A DNA stretch of 64,000 nucleotides from Vibrio nereis NBRC 15637 (GCF_001591105.1 NZ_BCUD01000001.1:1-64000), one strand, 5' to 3'; counted from the stretch's first letter, positions 31,611-42,264 are shown. Notes: generated from the letters alone by a model not told the origin. Numbers and translations are program-made.

Positions 31611-32657
31611 TTAGTGGCCGTAAGTTCGTGGTTTAGTGTAGTAATCGATCAGTGGTACACACATGTTTCCGAGTAATACGGCAAATGCGACACCATCAGG
31701 GAATCCACCCCAACTGCGAATGATGAACACCAAAGCACCGATGAAGGCACCAAAAATGAGTCGGCCTTTTACGGTGGTTGAGGCTGAAACCGGATCTGTG
31801 GCGATAAAAAATGCACCAAGCATGGTCGCGCCTGATAGCAAATGAACGATTGGTGACGCGGTTTCTCCAGGAGTAAGTAACATAAACAAACCACTGATGA
31901 TGGTTAGGCTTAGTAAGAAGCTCACGGGGATATACCAGTTGATGACGCGCAGTTTGATGAGCGCGAGTCCACCGACAAGATAAGCAAGGTTTACCCATTC
32001 CCATCCGATACCAGCAAGAGCACCAAATATTGGCTGGTTTAATGCTTCGCTCGTTGTGTTGCCGGTATGCAGTGCTGTTTTGAATGCATCAAGTGGCGTT
32101 GCCATCGTGATGCCGTCAATCCCTGCTCTGACTTGTTGAAGGGATAAACCGTCCAGATTAAAACCAGTGAAAATTAAAGCAAATGCATCACCCATCGAGA
32201 TAGGTGCGCTTTGAAGTTCGGTTGGTGATATCCAACTTGTCATTTGTACTGGGAACGAAATCAGCAGTACAACGTATGCAACCATCGCAGGGTTAAACAG
32301 GTTTTGCCCGATACCACCGTATAGGTGCTTAGCGATTAAAATGGCAAATATCAGGCCAATGGCTACAATCCACCAAGGTGATAGGGGAGGGATAGCGACG
32401 GCAAGCAGCCATGCGGTAACCAGTGCACTATTATCGCGTAGCGCAGACATCGGTGGACGTTTTCGAGCGACCATCACTAGGGCTTCAAGTCCTAGTGCAA
32501 TGACGATGGCCATAGCGAGTTGAATGATCGTGCCCCACCCAAAGAAATAGGTTTGAGCAAAGAGTCCAGGTAGCGCGCACAACGCTACCCACTTCATTAG
32601 ATCAGGAGTGCTTCTACGACTATGCGCATGGGGTGAGCTGGCAATAAAAAAGGCCAC
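31611..32657 (-). CDS. rsxD: Electron transport complex subunit RsxD
   Basis: A 348-residue membrane subunit with about nine helices. The covalent FMN threonine is in [17 protein letters not shown]. The start [20 protein letters not shown] and the segment [13 protein letters not shown] match the family. Its start overlaps the end of rsxC by a single base. Confidence 0.97.
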   Translation of the reverse strand: MAFFIASSPHAHSRRSTPDLMKWVALCALPGLFAQTYFFGWGTIIQLAMAIVIALGLEALVMVARKRPPMSALRDNSALVTAWLLAVAIPPLSPWWIVAIGLIFAILIAKHLYGGIGQNLFNPAMVAYVVLLISFPVQMTSWISPTELQSAPISMGDAFALIFTGFNLDGLSLQQVRAGIDGITMATPLDAFKTALHTGNTTSEALNQPIFGALAGIGWEWVNLAYLVGGLALIKLRVINWYIPVSFLLSLTIISGLFMLLTPGETASPIVHLLSGATMLGAFFIATDPVSASTTVKGRLIFGAFIGALVFIIRSWGGFPDGVAFAVLLGNMCVPLIDYYTKPRTYGH

Positions 32658-35191
32658 TACTCTTTCTCCTCAGTTTGTTTTTGTTGTTCTTTCTGTGCTT
32701 TACGCGCTTTAGCACGAGCGATAGCTGCGGCAACCGCGGCTTTTTTCGGATCGTCTGATTCGTTTTGTGCTTCGGGAGTTTCCTCAGCAGGCTGCTTGGC
32801 GGCCTCTTGCTCCGCTTTACGCGCTTTGGCCCGAGAGATAGCTGCGGCAACGGCAGCTTTTTTCGGATCGTCCGTTTCTGATTTCGCTTCTGGAGTTTCC
32901 TCAGCAGGTTGCTTGTCGGCCTCTTGCTCCGCTTTACGCGCTTTAGCACGGGCAATAGCAGCAGCAACTGCGGCTTTTTTCGGATCGTCTGTTTCTGATT
33001 TCGCTTCTAGAGTTTCCTCAGCAGGCTGCTTGTCGGCTTCTTGCTCTGCTTTACGCGCTTTGGCACGGGCAATAGCAGCGGCGACGGCGGCTTTTTTCGG
33101 ATCGTCTGTTTCTGATTTCGCTTCTGGAGTTTCCTCAGCAGGCTGCTTGTCGGCCTCTTGCTCCGCTTTACGCGCTTTGGCACGGGCAATAGCAGCGGCG
33201 ACGGCGGCTTTTTTCGGATCGTCCGTTTCTGATTTCGCTTCTGGAGTTTCCTCAGCAGGCTGCTTGCCGGCCTCTTGCTCCGCTTTACGTGCTTTGGCCC
33301 GAGCGATAGCTGCGGCAACGGCGGTCTTCTTCGAATCGTTACCTTCGGAGCCCGAGTTATTCTCGTCACTTGGGGCTTTTTCTGTTTGCTGCGCGGCTTT
33401 CCGTGCTTTGGCTCTGGCAATGGCGGCAGCAACAGCATCTTTTTTGTCCGAGCTTTCAGAACTTTGCTGAGTCTCTTGATCTTTTTGAGCCTTACGCTCT
33501 CTCGCTTGGCGTTTGCGCTCTTCGCGCAACTTAGCCATCTCCGAGTTATCGGGCTCTTCCTGCCCTGATTGCATTGCCGCAGCTTGTTTTGCCTTCGCTT
33601 TCGCAATAGCGGCTGCAACGGCAGGTTTCACGCTTGGTTCTTTCTCTTCTGCTTGACCAGACTTCTGAGCTTTCACACGTGCAATCGCAGCAGCAATAGC
33701 ATCATCACCGCCGGACTTTTTCATTTCCTTGCGGCGGTTGTCAGCGGCTTTCTTGAAGCGGTTTTCACGTTCCGCTTTGTCTCGCTCCATACGAGCATTT
33801 TTCTCTTCAAAACGCTGTTTGGCACGTTCGGCGGCTTCTGCTTCTTCTTCGCGTGTGCGAATTTCAGCTTTCGCTTGACGATAATATTGTACAAGAGGAA
33901 TTTCACTTGGGCACACAAAGGCGCATGCACCACACTCGATGCAATCTTTAAGGTTCAGCTCTTCACACTTTTCGTATTCCGCAGCTTTTGCGTGCCATTG
34001 CAACTGTTGAGGCAGGAGTGAAGCAGGGCAAACCTCTGCACACTGACCACAGCGAATACACGCCATTTCGTATTGATCAGGTGAAATCTCTTTACGCGTT
34101 GGCGCTAAGATACAGTTGGCGGTTTTAGTAATAGGGACGTTGGCGTGTGGCAACGTGAACCCCATCATCGGCCCACCCATAATGAGGCGAGGGAGCCTTT
34201 TGTCTGCTTTGTAGCCAAATTCTTCGAGCAGCGATTGCACTGGCGTACCGATCAGAGTCCAAACGTTTTTTGGTTGCTTAAACGTATCGCCAGTCAGTGT
34301 CACAATACGTTTTACCAACGGCTCGCCATCACAAACAGCGCGTTTAATCGCTTGCAGCGAACCAACGTTTTGGACAAGAAGCCCAATATCAGCAGGAATG
34401 TTATTGGCTGGTACTTCTTTGTTGGTCAGGATCTTAATCAGCTGTTTTTCGCCGCCAGACGGATATTTGGTCGGGATGACACGAATAATAATATCTTTGT
34501 GTTCGGCGGCTTTTTTTAGCGCGTCAACGGCTTTGGGTTTGTTGTCCTCAATACCAATGATGGTCAGCTTAGGCTTAAGAATGTGTTCAACAATCTCAAT
34601 ACCCTTTACTACCTCATCGGCATAGGCTTGCATTAGCATGTCATCCGCAGTGATGTAAGGTTCACATTCCGCAGCATTGATGATCAAAATTTCTGTTCGA
34701 GCTAACCCAGCCTGGATTTTTTTGGCAGTAGGGAATCCAGCACCACCCATACCCGATACGCCCGCTTGTCGAATGATTTCAATCAGTTCATCAGGTGTGC
34801 GGGTTGTAAAATCGTCAATAGGCTTACGTTCAATCCATGTATCTTGACCGTCTGGCTGTATGATGATGCACATCTCAGGTAAACCAGAAGGGTGAGCGGT
34901 TGTGCGAGGTTCAATTGCCGTAATAGTGCCGGATGTTGGCGCGTGCACAGGCAGCATAAAGCTCGTGTCGTATTTACTGAGCGGCTGCCCTTTTAGGACG
35001 CTGTCGCCCACGTTTACGATGATTGCGCCCGGTTTACCAATATGTTGTTTGATTGGTAAGACGATTTCTGAAGGAATGCTAGCTTGAGCAATTTCAGTTT
35101 TTAGGGATTGTTGTTTATTTTCTGGCGGGTGAATGCCTCCGGGAAAATCCCAAAGTGCGCCAGATTGAATTTGTTCTATTAATGACAACAT
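32657..35191 (-). CDS. rsxC: Electron transport complex subunit RsxC with expanded repeat tail
   Basis: NADH/flavin- and Fe-S-binding subunit of the Rsx/Rnf complex. The product is 844 residues, longer than the roughly 740 of E. coli. The core (1-450) has the glycine-rich [15 protein letters not shown] site and two 4Fe-4S motifs, [17 protein letters not shown] and [18 protein letters not shown]. From about 450 the chain is a charged coiled coil. Residues 583-844 form Ala/Lys-rich tandem repeats beginning [17 protein letters not shown]. The tail is variable in length across the family; its role is unknown. Third gene of rsxABCDGE. Confidence 0.96.
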   Translation of the reverse strand: MLSLIEQIQSGALWDFPGGIHPPENKQQSLKTEIAQASIPSEIVLPIKQHIGKPGAIIVNVGDSVLKGQPLSKYDTSFMLPVHAPTSGTITAIEPRTTAHPSGLPEMCIIIQPDGQDTWIERKPIDDFTTRTPDELIEIIRQAGVSGMGGAGFPTAKKIQAGLARTEILIINAAECEPYITADDMLMQAYADEVVKGIEIVEHILKPKLTIIGIEDNKPKAVDALKKAAEHKDIIIRVIPTKYPSGGEKQLIKILTNKEVPANNIPADIGLLVQNVGSLQAIKRAVCDGEPLVKRIVTLTGDTFKQPKNVWTLIGTPVQSLLEEFGYKADKRLPRLIMGGPMMGFTLPHANVPITKTANCILAPTRKEISPDQYEMACIRCGQCAEVCPASLLPQQLQWHAKAAEYEKCEELNLKDCIECGACAFVCPSEIPLVQYYRQAKAEIRTREEEAEAAERAKQRFEEKNARMERDKAERENRFKKAADNRRKEMKKSGGDDAIAAAIARVKAQKSGQAEEKEPSVKPAVAAAIAKAKAKQAAAMQSGQEEPDNSEMAKLREERKRQARERKAQKDQETQQSSESSDKKDAVAAAIARAKARKAAQQTEKAPSDENNSGSEGNDSKKTAVAAAIARAKARKAEQEAGKQPAEETPEAKSETDDPKKAAVAAAIARAKARKAEQEADKQPAEETPEAKSETDDPKKAAVAAAIARAKARKAEQEADKQPAEETLEAKSETDDPKKAAVAAAIARAKARKAEQEADKQPAEETPEAKSETDDPKKAAVAAAISRAKARKAEQEAAKQPAEETPEAQNESDDPKKAAVAAAIARAKARKAQKEQQKQTEEKE
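32747..33331 (-). repeat. Five tandem 117-bp units inside rsxC
   Basis: Five in-frame copies of a 39-residue unit ([20 protein letters not shown], then about 19 residues ending DDP), almost identical over the three central copies at DNA level. A diverged 38-residue copy precedes them and a truncated 29-residue copy ends the protein. Substitutions (A/S, D/G/A, P/L) mark single units. Confidence 0.95.
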
Positions 35192-35199
35192 ACCAGTCC

Positions 35200-35781
35200 T
35201 TAACTCACGCTATCCTGCTTGTTTGCAGAATCGGTAATATCAACAACAGGAATGGCGTCCAATTGCCACTTCCAGTTCGCAGTGGTCGGTTCCACAGGAA
35301 TCATTTCTATACAATCGGTTGGGCACGGTGCAACGCATAAATCACACCCGGTACACTCGTCCTTGATCACGGTGTGTAAGGCTTTGGTGCCACCTACAAT
35401 CGCATCAACAGGACAAGCCTGAATACATTTAGTACAGCCAATACACATATCTTCATGGATGAATGCGACTTTCTTTACATCATCTAGTTCATGCGCAGAT
35501 TCGGTTGCTTCGACGCCCATAAGGTCGGCCAGTTTTTCTATTGTGGCTTGACCGCCCGGAGGACATTTATTGATGGCATCGCCATTTGCGATAGCCTCTG
35601 CATATGGTCGGCAACCTGGGTAACCACATTGGCCACATTGTGTTTGCGGGAGGATGTGATCAATCTGATCAACAATAGGATCAGCCTCTACTTTGAAACG
35701 AATCGAGGCGAAGCCTAAGATCGCACCAAATATGGCAGCAAGTGTTGCGATAGCAATCACGGCGATTAAGATCGTGCTCAT
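35200..35781 (-). CDS. rsxB: Electron transport complex subunit RsxB
   Basis: A 193-residue ferredoxin-like subunit. It has an N-terminal membrane anchor ([21 protein letters not shown]), a [16 protein letters not shown] cluster site closing in CPPGG, and two 4Fe-4S motifs, [16 protein letters not shown] and [16 protein letters not shown]. Its ATG abuts the rsxA stop with one base shared. Confidence 0.97.
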   Translation of the reverse strand: MSTILIAVIAIATLAAIFGAILGFASIRFKVEADPIVDQIDHILPQTQCGQCGYPGCRPYAEAIANGDAINKCPPGGQATIEKLADLMGVEATESAHELDDVKKVAFIHEDMCIGCTKCIQACPVDAIVGGTKALHTVIKDECTGCDLCVAPCPTDCIEMIPVEPTTANWKWQLDAIPVVDITDSANKQDSVS

Positions 35782-36362
35782 TACAATTTCACCAAACCTG
35801 TAAAGCCCATAAACGCGAGTGACATAAGACCTGCGGTAATCATTGCAATGGATGCACCTTTGAATGGCGCAGGGACGTCAGCCGCCGCAATTCGCTCACG
35901 CATTGATGCGAACAAAATCAGCACTAGAGAAAAGCCGACCGCCGCACCAAAACCGTAAATAATGGATTCGATGAAGTTATGGTTTTCGTTGATGTTGAGC
36001 AGCGCTACCCCGAGTACCGCGCAGTTTGTTGTAATTAGCGGTAGAAAGATCCCGAGCAAGCGGTATAACGTTGGGCTTGTTTTATGCACGACCATCTCTG
36101 TGAATTGCACGACAACAGCAATCACAAGGATAAAGCTCATGGTACGCAAATACTCTAACCCTAAAGGCGCTAGGATATAGCTTTCGACAAGATACGAGCA
36201 CACTGAGGCGAGAGTTAGCACAAATGTGGTTGCTAACCCCATACCTATCGCGGTCTCCAATTTCTTGGAAACCCCCATGAATGGACATAGGCCCAAAAAC
36301 TTCACTAGTACAAAGTTATTGACTAGGACTGTACCAACCAACAACAAAAGATATTCGGTCAT
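35781..36362 (-). CDS. rsxA: Electron transport complex subunit RsxA
   Basis: A 193-residue membrane subunit with about six helices, starting [24 protein letters not shown] and containing [12 protein letters not shown] and [13 protein letters not shown] chose the ATG at 36362 because it is the family start; the frame runs 20 codons further upstream. It is the first gene of rsxABCDGE-nth-gloA and lies downstream of the tRNA-Asn terminator, so it should have its own promoter in 36363-36520. Confidence 0.97.
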   Translation of the reverse strand: MTEYLLLLVGTVLVNNFVLVKFLGLCPFMGVSKKLETAIGMGLATTFVLTLASVCSYLVESYILAPLGLEYLRTMSFILVIAVVVQFTEMVVHKTSPTLYRLLGIFLPLITTNCAVLGVALLNINENHNFIESIIYGFGAAVGFSLVLILFASMRERIAAADVPAPFKGASIAMITAGLMSLAFMGFTGLVKL

Positions 36363-36521
36363 AGTTATATATTTAAGAAATTCCGATCCCGACATTATCC
36401 TGCTTTGCTTAGCCAATAACAACCAAGGAAAGCTAAGGTTTTATATTGATGAGTGAATTTTATACAGAATTATAGTGAAATCGTTGAGAAGTGCAGCTTT
36501 GTTGGTAAGAGGCTAAAAACG

Positions 36522-36553
36522 AAAAAAGCCCAATCTGATGATTGGGCTTTTTT
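36522..36553 (-). terminator. Terminator of the tRNA-Asn gene
   Basis: AAAAAAGCCCAAT and ATTGGGCTTTTTT pair around CTGATG, directly after the tRNA 3' end on the minus strand. Confidence 0.9.
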
Positions 36554-36560
36554 CTGAATT

Positions 36561-36636
36561 TGGCTCCCCCTGCGGGACTCGAACCTGCGACATACGGATT
36601 AACAGTCCGCCGTTCTACCAACTGAACTAAGGGGGA
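36561..36636 (-). tRNA. tRNA-Asn (GUU)
   Basis: A 76-base tRNA with encoded CCA. The acceptor stem TCCCCCT pairs with AGGGGGA, the anticodon loop is CTGTTAA (anticodon GTT, Asn), and the T arm holds GGTTCGAGTCC. It has its own promoter and terminator and stands alone. Confidence 0.98.
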
Positions 36637-36655
36637 ATTGCGTTAAGCGGGGCGA

Positions 36656-36684
36656 ATCTTAACTTTGGTGCATGTGGGTGTCAA
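36656..36684 (-). promoter_or_regulatory. Promoter of tRNA-Asn
   Basis: TTGACA (36679-36684), 17 bases, TAAGAT (36656-36661), then the GC-rich discriminator TCGCCCCGC on the minus strand, as in growth-rate-controlled tRNA promoters. Confidence 0.8.
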
Positions 36685-36769
36685 CACTCACAATGCAATA
36701 ATTTTAAAAAATAGTATCAAAAAGCGCTTTACTTTCTTGAACCCCTTACAGGCTATGGGCTCTGTTTAC

Positions 36770-36792
36770 TTATCCACTAAAATTGTGGATAA
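36770..36792. promoter_or_regulatory. Pair of head-to-head DnaA boxes
   Basis: TTATCCACT on the plus strand (8 of 9 of the TTATCCACA consensus) and a perfect TTATCCACA on the minus strand at 36784-36792 face each other. They lie about 390 bases upstream of uvrB in an AT-rich region. Confidence 0.55.
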
Positions 36793-36799
36793 CTGTGTT

Positions 36800-37120
36800 A
36801 ATTAAGTCTTAGCAACTCAATTTTCGAATTTTCGATACCGTTAAAAATAAAAAGCTAATTACAGTTTTAATTTTATAACCACATGAAAATAAAAGGATAA
36901 ATAAAATATTCAGAGGTGTGTGATATTTCGATGAGCAAAATGTGTGCTGGGGATGTTTGGGCGATTTTTATGAAAATGTGTATAAGCTGTGACTTAAATA
37001 TGTGAGATTTTTAGGGGGGATCTCTAGCAGGGCGGAAGATAATAACAGGATTGAATTTGATGATCTAGCACCAGAATAACTATTTTTTTAAAACAGGCTT
37101 ATATTTCATCGCTAGCTATT
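36800..37120. other. AT-rich intergenic stretch upstream of uvrB
   Basis: About 320 bases with no supported gene. The DNA is AT-rich (for example 36830-36910) with a short G-rich patch near 36948-36962 and another near 37012-37020. No RNA gene is recognisable. Confidence 0.4.
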
Positions 37121-37124
37121 GTGC

Positions 37125-37140
37125 ATGTATATCTATACAG
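37125..37140 (+). promoter_or_regulatory. LexA (SOS) box of uvrB
   Basis: ATGTATATCTATACAG differs from CTG-N10-CAG only at the first base and has the alternating TATA core. It lies 43 bases upstream of the uvrB ATG; uvrB is an SOS gene in enterobacteria. Confidence 0.75.
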
Positions 37141-37183
37141 CCACAATACGCAGAGTTGAGTGCGAGTTAATGTAGAGGTTTCC

Positions 37184-39214
37184 ATGAGCAAAGAGTTTGA
37201 CTTGGTATCGGAATATCAACCATCGGGCGATCAGCCAACGGCGATCCATCAGCTGTTAGATGGCCTGGATTCTGGCTTAGCTCATCAAACGTTGTTGGGT
37301 GTGACGGGGTCGGGTAAAACATTCACTCTGGCTAATGTGATTTCACAAGCTCAGCGCCCAACCATTTTATTGGCGCCGAATAAAACGCTAGCAGCGCAGT
37401 TGTACGGGGAAATGAAATCCTTCTTCCCTAATAATGCGGTTGAATACTTCGTTTCCTACTATGATTATTACCAACCTGAAGCTTATGTTCCGACCACAGA
37501 TACGTTTATTGAGAAAGATGCGTCGGTCAACGCGCATATAGAGCAGATGAGGTTGTCAGCAACCAAGGCGTTGTTAGAGAGAAAAGATGCCATCATTGTG
37601 GCGTCCGTATCGGCCATTTACGGTCTTGGTGATCCTCAGTCTTATTTGCAGATGATGCTGCATATTCGTCGCGGAGATGTGATGGATCAGCGCGATATCC
37701 TGCGTCGTCTGGCGGAGCTACAATACAGTCGTAATGATGTTGCGTTTGAACGCGGTCAGTTTCGAGTGCGTGGTGAGGTGATCGATATCTTCCCGGCAGA
37801 GTCAGATCAGGATGCTGTCCGTATCGAAATGTTTGATGATGAAATTGATTGTGTGAGCGTGTTTGACCCTCTCACCGGTGTAGTGAAACAAAGGGATCTA
37901 CCTCGTTATACTATTTATCCTAAGACCCACTATGTCACTCCAAGGGATCGTATTTTAGAAGCGATTGAGAACATTAAGCTTGAGCTTGATAGCCGAAAAA
38001 AACACCTGCTAGACAATAACAAGTTGCTGGAAGAGCAAAGGATTAGCCAAAGAACGCAGTTTGATATTGAGATGATGACGGAGCTAGGCTTCTGTTCAGG
38101 CATTGAAAATTATTCAAGGTATTTAAGTGGTCGCACAGAGGGTGAGCCGCCGCCAACGCTATTTGATTATTTGCCTCACGATGGCCTTCTGATCATCGAC
38201 GAGTCCCACGTGACAGTCCCGCAGATTGGCGCCATGTATAAGGGTGACCGCTCTCGTAAAGAAACGCTGGTGGAGTTTGGTTTCCGCTTACCCTCTGCGT
38301 TGGATAACCGCCCACTCAAATTTGAAGAATTTGAATCATTAGCGCCGCAGACTATCTTTGTATCGGCGACGCCTGGCAACTATGAACTAGAAAAGTCTGA
38401 TGGGCAGGTGGCAGACCAAGTCGTACGCCCGACTGGGTTATTGGATCCAGAATTAGAGGTTCGTCCAGTCGCAACGCAGGTTGATGATCTGTTGTCTGAG
38501 ATTCGTATTCGAGCGGCAAAAGATGAACGCGTCTTGGTGACCACGTTAACCAAACGAATGGCGGAAGATCTGACCGAGTATCTGACAGAACATGATGTCA
38601 AAGTGCGTTACTTACACTCCGACATTGATACGGTGGAACGAGTGGAAATTATACGTGATTTACGCTTAGGTGAGTTTGATGTGCTTGTGGGTATCAACTT
38701 GCTGCGAGAAGGCTTGGATATGCCAGAGGTATCTTTGGTTGCTATTCTTGATGCCGATAAAGAGGGCTTTTTACGTTCTGAACGTTCATTGATTCAGACC
38801 ATTGGTCGGGCAGCGCGGAACGTTAGCGGTAAAGCCATTTTATATGGAGACTCGATCACTAAGTCGATGAAGAAAGCGATGGACGAAACGAATCGCCGTC
38901 GTGAGAAACAGCAAGCTTACAATGAAAAGCTGGGTATAGAGCCTCAGGCGCTGAAGCGAAATATCAAAGATATTATGGAACTGGGCGACATTACCAAGAG
39001 CAAAAAGCAACGTGCTAATAAACAGGTACCTCTTTCTAAAGTCGCAGAAAGCTCACAGAGTTACTCTGTGATGACGCCACAGCAACTGGATAAAGAGATC
39101 AGCAAACTGGAAGCACAAATGTATCAGCACGCACAAGATCTTGAGTTTGAGTTGGCGGCAGAGAAGCGAGATCAAATAGAGAAGATGCGTCAGCAGTTTA
39201 TCACTAACAGCTAG
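37184..39214 (+). CDS. uvrB: Excinuclease ABC subunit B
   Basis: Damage-verifying helicase-like subunit of nucleotide excision repair. The product is 676 residues. Visible are Walker [11 protein letters not shown], the beta-hairpin [13 protein letters not shown], the DESH box, motif [11 protein letters not shown], and a C-terminal UVR domain ([28 protein letters not shown]). The ATG at 37184 follows AGAGG; eight codons upstream are open but unlike UvrB. In Vibrio this gene borders qrr1-luxO. Confidence 0.98.
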   Translation: MSKEFDLVSEYQPSGDQPTAIHQLLDGLDSGLAHQTLLGVTGSGKTFTLANVISQAQRPTILLAPNKTLAAQLYGEMKSFFPNNAVEYFVSYYDYYQPEAYVPTTDTFIEKDASVNAHIEQMRLSATKALLERKDAIIVASVSAIYGLGDPQSYLQMMLHIRRGDVMDQRDILRRLAELQYSRNDVAFERGQFRVRGEVIDIFPAESDQDAVRIEMFDDEIDCVSVFDPLTGVVKQRDLPRYTIYPKTHYVTPRDRILEAIENIKLELDSRKKHLLDNNKLLEEQRISQRTQFDIEMMTELGFCSGIENYSRYLSGRTEGEPPPTLFDYLPHDGLLIIDESHVTVPQIGAMYKGDRSRKETLVEFGFRLPSALDNRPLKFEEFESLAPQTIFVSATPGNYELEKSDGQVADQVVRPTGLLDPELEVRPVATQVDDLLSEIRIRAAKDERVLVTTLTKRMAEDLTEYLTEHDVKVRYLHSDIDTVERVEIIRDLRLGEFDVLVGINLLREGLDMPEVSLVAILDADKEGFLRSERSLIQTIGRAARNVSGKAILYGDSITKSMKKAMDETNRRREKQQAYNEKLGIEPQALKRNIKDIMELGDITKSKKQRANKQVPLSKVAESSQSYSVMTPQQLDKEISKLEAQMYQHAQDLEFELAAEKRDQIEKMRQQFITNS

Positions 39215-39228
39215 ACAGACGACTACGC

Positions 39229-39322
39229 AAAAAAATAGCCAATAGAAAGATTCTATTGGCTTCATTTTGTGAATACTTAGTTCACTAACAACGTCAGTTG
39301 GCTAGGTGACCCATAAGGGTCT
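39229..39322 (-). ncRNA. qrr1: Quorum-regulatory small RNA Qrr1
   Basis: The minus strand carries the invariant Qrr block TAGCCAACTGACGTTGTTAG, which pairs with luxR/hapR-type mRNA. A short 5' hairpin (GACCC...GGGTC) precedes it, and a terminator hairpin (GCCAATAGAA/TTCTATTGGC followed by T7) follows. Length about 94 bases, with a sigma-54 promoter just upstream. It lies between uvrB and luxO and is transcribed away from luxO, the standard Vibrio location. Qrr RNAs act with Hfq to repress the master regulator at low cell density. Its terminator hairpin may also stop uvrB transcription. Confidence 0.95.
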
Positions 39323-39332
39323 CCTAATATAA

Positions 39333-39348
39333 AGCAGATATCGTGCCA
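39333..39348 (-). promoter_or_regulatory. Sigma-54 promoter of qrr1
   Basis: TGGCACG, four bases, CTGCT on the minus strand keeps the -24 GG and -12 GC with correct spacing. The expected start, about 12 bases on, coincides with the 5' end of the Qrr1 hairpin. Confidence 0.88.
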
Positions 39349-39410
39349 ATAAATAATCAGCCGTATTTGTTTAAAATAAAAGCAAATGTGCCTGCGATAG
39401 CCCTTTTTGT

Positions 39411-39423
39411 TTGCAAAATGCAA
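39411..39423. promoter_or_regulatory. LuxO binding site
   Basis: TTGCAAAATGCAA is a perfect match to the LuxO operator TTGCA-N3-TGCAA, about 90 bases upstream of the qrr1 start. A compressed relative, TTGCAATGCAA (N1 spacer), lies at 39450-39460, just before luxO. Confidence 0.85.
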
Positions 39424-39474
39424 AGCCTAATGCAATTATTTACTACAAATTGCAATGCAATCTATGGCTAGGAT

Positions 39475-40875
39475 ATGCAAAATAATACAAATAACACCAA
39501 AGCAAAATATTTGCTTATGGTTGAAGATACGGTCTCTGTTGCAGCACTGTATCGCTCATACCTCACTCCATTACATATAGACATTAACATTGTCGGAACC
39601 GGGCGAGAGGCGATCGAAAGCCTTAATTTCCGTACACCTGACCTCATACTGCTTGATCTGCGTCTGCCTGATATGACGGGCATGGATGTGCTGTCTGCGG
39701 TAAAACAGAAAAACCCTGATGTCCCAGTTGTATTTATGACCGCTCACGGTTCCATTGAAACTGCGGTTGAAGCGATGCGCCTTGGCGCTCAGGACTTTCT
39801 TATTAAGCCCTGTGAAGCTGATCGTCTTCGTGTCACAGTCAATAACGCACTTCGTAAAGCAAACAAGCTTAAGAACGAATCTGGTGCTAAAGAAAATCAG
39901 GGATATCAAGGGTTTATTGGTAGTAGCCAGACGATGCAGGCGGTTTATCGCACGATCGATTCTGCCGCTTCGAGTAAAGCTAGCATATTCATTACCGGTG
40001 AAAGTGGTACTGGTAAAGAGGTGTGTGCCGAAGCTATCCACGCTGCGAGTAATCGTGGTGACAAGCCTTTTATTGCCATTAACTGTGCTGCAATCCCGAA
40101 AGACTTAATAGAAAGTGAATTGTTTGGTCATGTTAAAGGGGCGTTTACGGGCGCAGCGACAGACAGACAGGGCGCGGCTGAATTGGCTGATGGAGGCACC
40201 CTGTTTCTTGATGAGTTGTGCGAGATGGATCTAGATTTGCAGACAAAGTTACTGCGCTTTATCCAGACAGGCACCTTCCAGAAGGTTGGGTCGTCTAAGA
40301 TGAAAAGTGTAGACGTTAGATTTGTTTGTGCGACCAACCGTGATCCGTGGAAAGAAGTGCAAGAAGGACGTTTCAGAGAAGATTTGTATTATCGACTCTA
40401 TGTGATCCCTTTACACTTACCACCTTTACGTGACCGTGGTGATGATATTATCGAAATCGCTTACTCACTTTTAGGCTTTATGTCGAAAGAAAAAGAAGAA
40501 GGCAAGGACTTTGTTCGTTTGTCGCCTGAAGTGGTAGAACGATTTGCCCACTATGAGTGGCCGGGAAACGTGCGACAATTACAAAACGTGCTTAGAAATG
40601 TCGTGGTGCTAAACAACGGCAAAGAAATCACGATGAGTATGCTACCGCCACCGCTGAATAGACCGATGGAAAACCAAATTAAGGTGGAGTTAGTGGGCAA
40701 GCAAGAGCCTTCTGTCCATGACATATTCCCTCTTTGGTTGACCGAAAAGAAAGCGATAGAACAGGCGATTAAAGCTTGTGATGGCAACATCCCTAAAGCA
40801 GCAGGTTATCTGGATGTGAGCCCATCTACCATTTATCGTAAATTACAAGCTTGGAATACTAAGGAAACCCAGTAA
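39475..40875 (+). CDS. luxO: Quorum-sensing sigma-54 response regulator LuxO
   Basis: NtrC-type regulator that, when phosphorylated through LuxU at low cell density, activates qrr genes. The product is 466 residues: receiver domain ([10 protein letters not shown], phospho-acceptor Asp61 in [10 protein letters not shown]), AAA+ domain with GESGTGKE (Walker A) and the sigma-54-contact GAFTGA, and a C-terminal Fis-type helix-turn-helix ([22 protein letters not shown]). The published V. harveyi numbering (Asp47) corresponds to an ATG 14 codons downstream at 39517, which has no ribosome-binding site; the ATG at 39475 has a close AGG. Cotranscribed with luxU. Confidence 0.97.
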   Translation: MQNNTNNTKAKYLLMVEDTVSVAALYRSYLTPLHIDINIVGTGREAIESLNFRTPDLILLDLRLPDMTGMDVLSAVKQKNPDVPVVFMTAHGSIETAVEAMRLGAQDFLIKPCEADRLRVTVNNALRKANKLKNESGAKENQGYQGFIGSSQTMQAVYRTIDSAASSKASIFITGESGTGKEVCAEAIHAASNRGDKPFIAINCAAIPKDLIESELFGHVKGAFTGAATDRQGAAELADGGTLFLDELCEMDLDLQTKLLRFIQTGTFQKVGSSKMKSVDVRFVCATNRDPWKEVQEGRFREDLYYRLYVIPLHLPPLRDRGDDIIEIAYSLLGFMSKEKEEGKDFVRLSPEVVERFAHYEWPGNVRQLQNVLRNVVVLNNGKEITMSMLPPPLNRPMENQIKVELVGKQEPSVHDIFPLWLTEKKAIEQAIKACDGNIPKAAGYLDVSPSTIYRKLQAWNTKETQ

Positions 40876-40878
40876 ATA

Positions 40879-41220
40879 ATGGATGTTCTAAACCAAAGTA
40901 AGATTGACCGTCTCGCGAACGAGATAGGTGAAGAGAATGTACCGCTTTTGCTCGATATTTTTTTAGGAGAGTTAACTCAATATATTGAAAAATTGACTGA
41001 TGAAGAGCACCTCGACGTCAGCCAATATTTGGCAGAGATTTGCCATGCTTTAAAAAGCAGTGCGGCTAGCTTTGGTGCGGAAGCCCTATGTGCGTTTGCT
41101 ATCGAAATTGATGCAATCGCAAAAATGGGTGACATTACGGATTTAGAGTCAACTCGACTGAAAATGATAGCGTTGCTGACAGAAACTCAGCAGCGCTACC
41201 AGCAATTAATCGCGCAATAG
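40879..41220 (+). CDS. luxU: Phosphorelay protein LuxU
   Basis: Single-domain histidine phosphotransfer protein linking the hybrid autoinducer sensors (LuxN, LuxQ, CqsS types) to LuxO. The product is 113 residues; the phospho-accepting His56 is in ICHALKSSAASFGA. It starts three bases after luxO. Its last 15 bases overlap the end of convergent yvcK. Confidence 0.95.
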   Translation: MDVLNQSKIDRLANEIGEENVPLLLDIFLGELTQYIEKLTDEEHLDVSQYLAEICHALKSSAASFGAEALCAFAIEIDAIAKMGDITDLESTRLKMIALLTETQQRYQQLIAQ

Positions 41221-42093
41221 CGACTCAATAGCGTGTTGAAGTTTGGTTCTGTCGTGTCGCCAGTCTCGGTTGGGTGAAGCTAGAGGCGTGGTGACACAAT
41301 TCCACATATCCAGTTCTGGATGAGGTTCGTCGCCCAGAACTACATCAATTCTTCGACCTCGGCACGCGCGTTCACACCACTCCAGCTTTTCTACCAAAGA
41401 CATTTGGCCAGCAGGTCCAAATTCAGGTGATAAGTTTTCCACGAAGATAAGCTGCGCTGTTTGATTATTGGCAATCGCTCGGCCTATTTCCGGAAGCAGC
41501 AGCGGAGGCATAATGCTGGTTAAAAAACTACCAGGCCCCAAAATAATCCCATCGGCTTGTTCGATCGCAATCACGGCTTCCCGGGTTGCAGGTACTTCAG
41601 GCTCTAAATCTAGCCGCACCAGTTTATCTGGCATCTCATCGACGCTGGTTTCACCAGTTACCCATTTGCCATCTGGGGCCAATGCTTTTAGATCAGAAGG
41701 GTGTTCAGTCATTGGGATGATATTGACATCCACTTTCAGCATATTTCGGATCAAATTTGTAGCATCGAGAGGACGAACAGAAAGGTTATCCAATGCGGTG
41801 AGCATGAGATTGCCTAAGTTATGGCCATCCAGTTCGCCAGAACCTTTAAAACGGTACTCAAACATCATTGAACTAATGGAAGGCTCAGTGATCAACTGAT
41901 TGATACAGTTACGTGTATCCCCCCAGGCTATCCCGCCTTGGCAATCACGAATACGCCCGGTCGAACCGCCGTTGTCTGTTGTTGCAACAATACCCGTTGC
42001 ATTTTCACCGAAGTCTTTTAGTGCCGCAAGCATTCGGCCCAGACCGTGACCACCACCAATGGCGACGACTTTTTTGGATGAGTACAGAGTCAT
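41206..42093 (-). CDS. yvcK: YvcK/CofD-family (gluconeogenesis factor-like) protein
   Basis: A 295-residue protein of the YvcK (CofD-like) superfamily, with the N-terminal KVVAIGGGHGLGRMLAALKD, the TTDNGGSTGRIR motif, HNLGNLMLTAL and the DGIILGPGSFLTSIMPPLL loop. In Bacillus YvcK binds UDP-sugars and supports growth on gluconeogenic carbon. Its role in Vibrio is not known to me. It is convergent with and overlaps luxU; the luxOU-yvcK-moaA order is typical of Vibrio. Confidence 0.93.
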   Translation of the reverse strand: MTLYSSKKVVAIGGGHGLGRMLAALKDFGENATGIVATTDNGGSTGRIRDCQGGIAWGDTRNCINQLITEPSISSMMFEYRFKGSGELDGHNLGNLMLTALDNLSVRPLDATNLIRNMLKVDVNIIPMTEHPSDLKALAPDGKWVTGETSVDEMPDKLVRLDLEPEVPATREAVIAIEQADGIILGPGSFLTSIMPPLLLPEIGRAIANNQTAQLIFVENLSPEFGPAGQMSLVEKLEWCERACRGRRIDVVLGDEPHPELDMWNCVTTPLASPNRDWRHDRTKLQHAIESLLRD

Positions 42094-42264
42094 GAATATC
42101 TTCTTATTTTTTTAAAATCAGCCACAATTTATCGTATTGCATTCATATGAGATACCCAATTGAGGGTATTTTGGGCTTAACCTAGTTTTTTTTTGACGTT
42201 GAGGGTAGAAGCACGCACAATTATTAAGTATTTTATGTAACAGCTGTCGTTTTTGGAAGCAAAT

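Noticed and set aside
32747..33331. Direct repeats considered as a CRISPR array
   Set aside because: The units are contiguous, in frame and 117 bp long with no spacers between short repeats.
32796..33470. Long plus-strand open frame of about 224 residues antisense to rsxC
   Set aside because: It is Ser/Ala-rich and repeats with the same 117-bp period as the rsxC repeats. It is a by-product of the Ala/Lys-rich coding strand, with no start signal or family.
39571..40041. Minus-strand open frame of 156 residues inside luxO
   Set aside because: Antisense to a clear AAA+ regulator and without recognisable domains.
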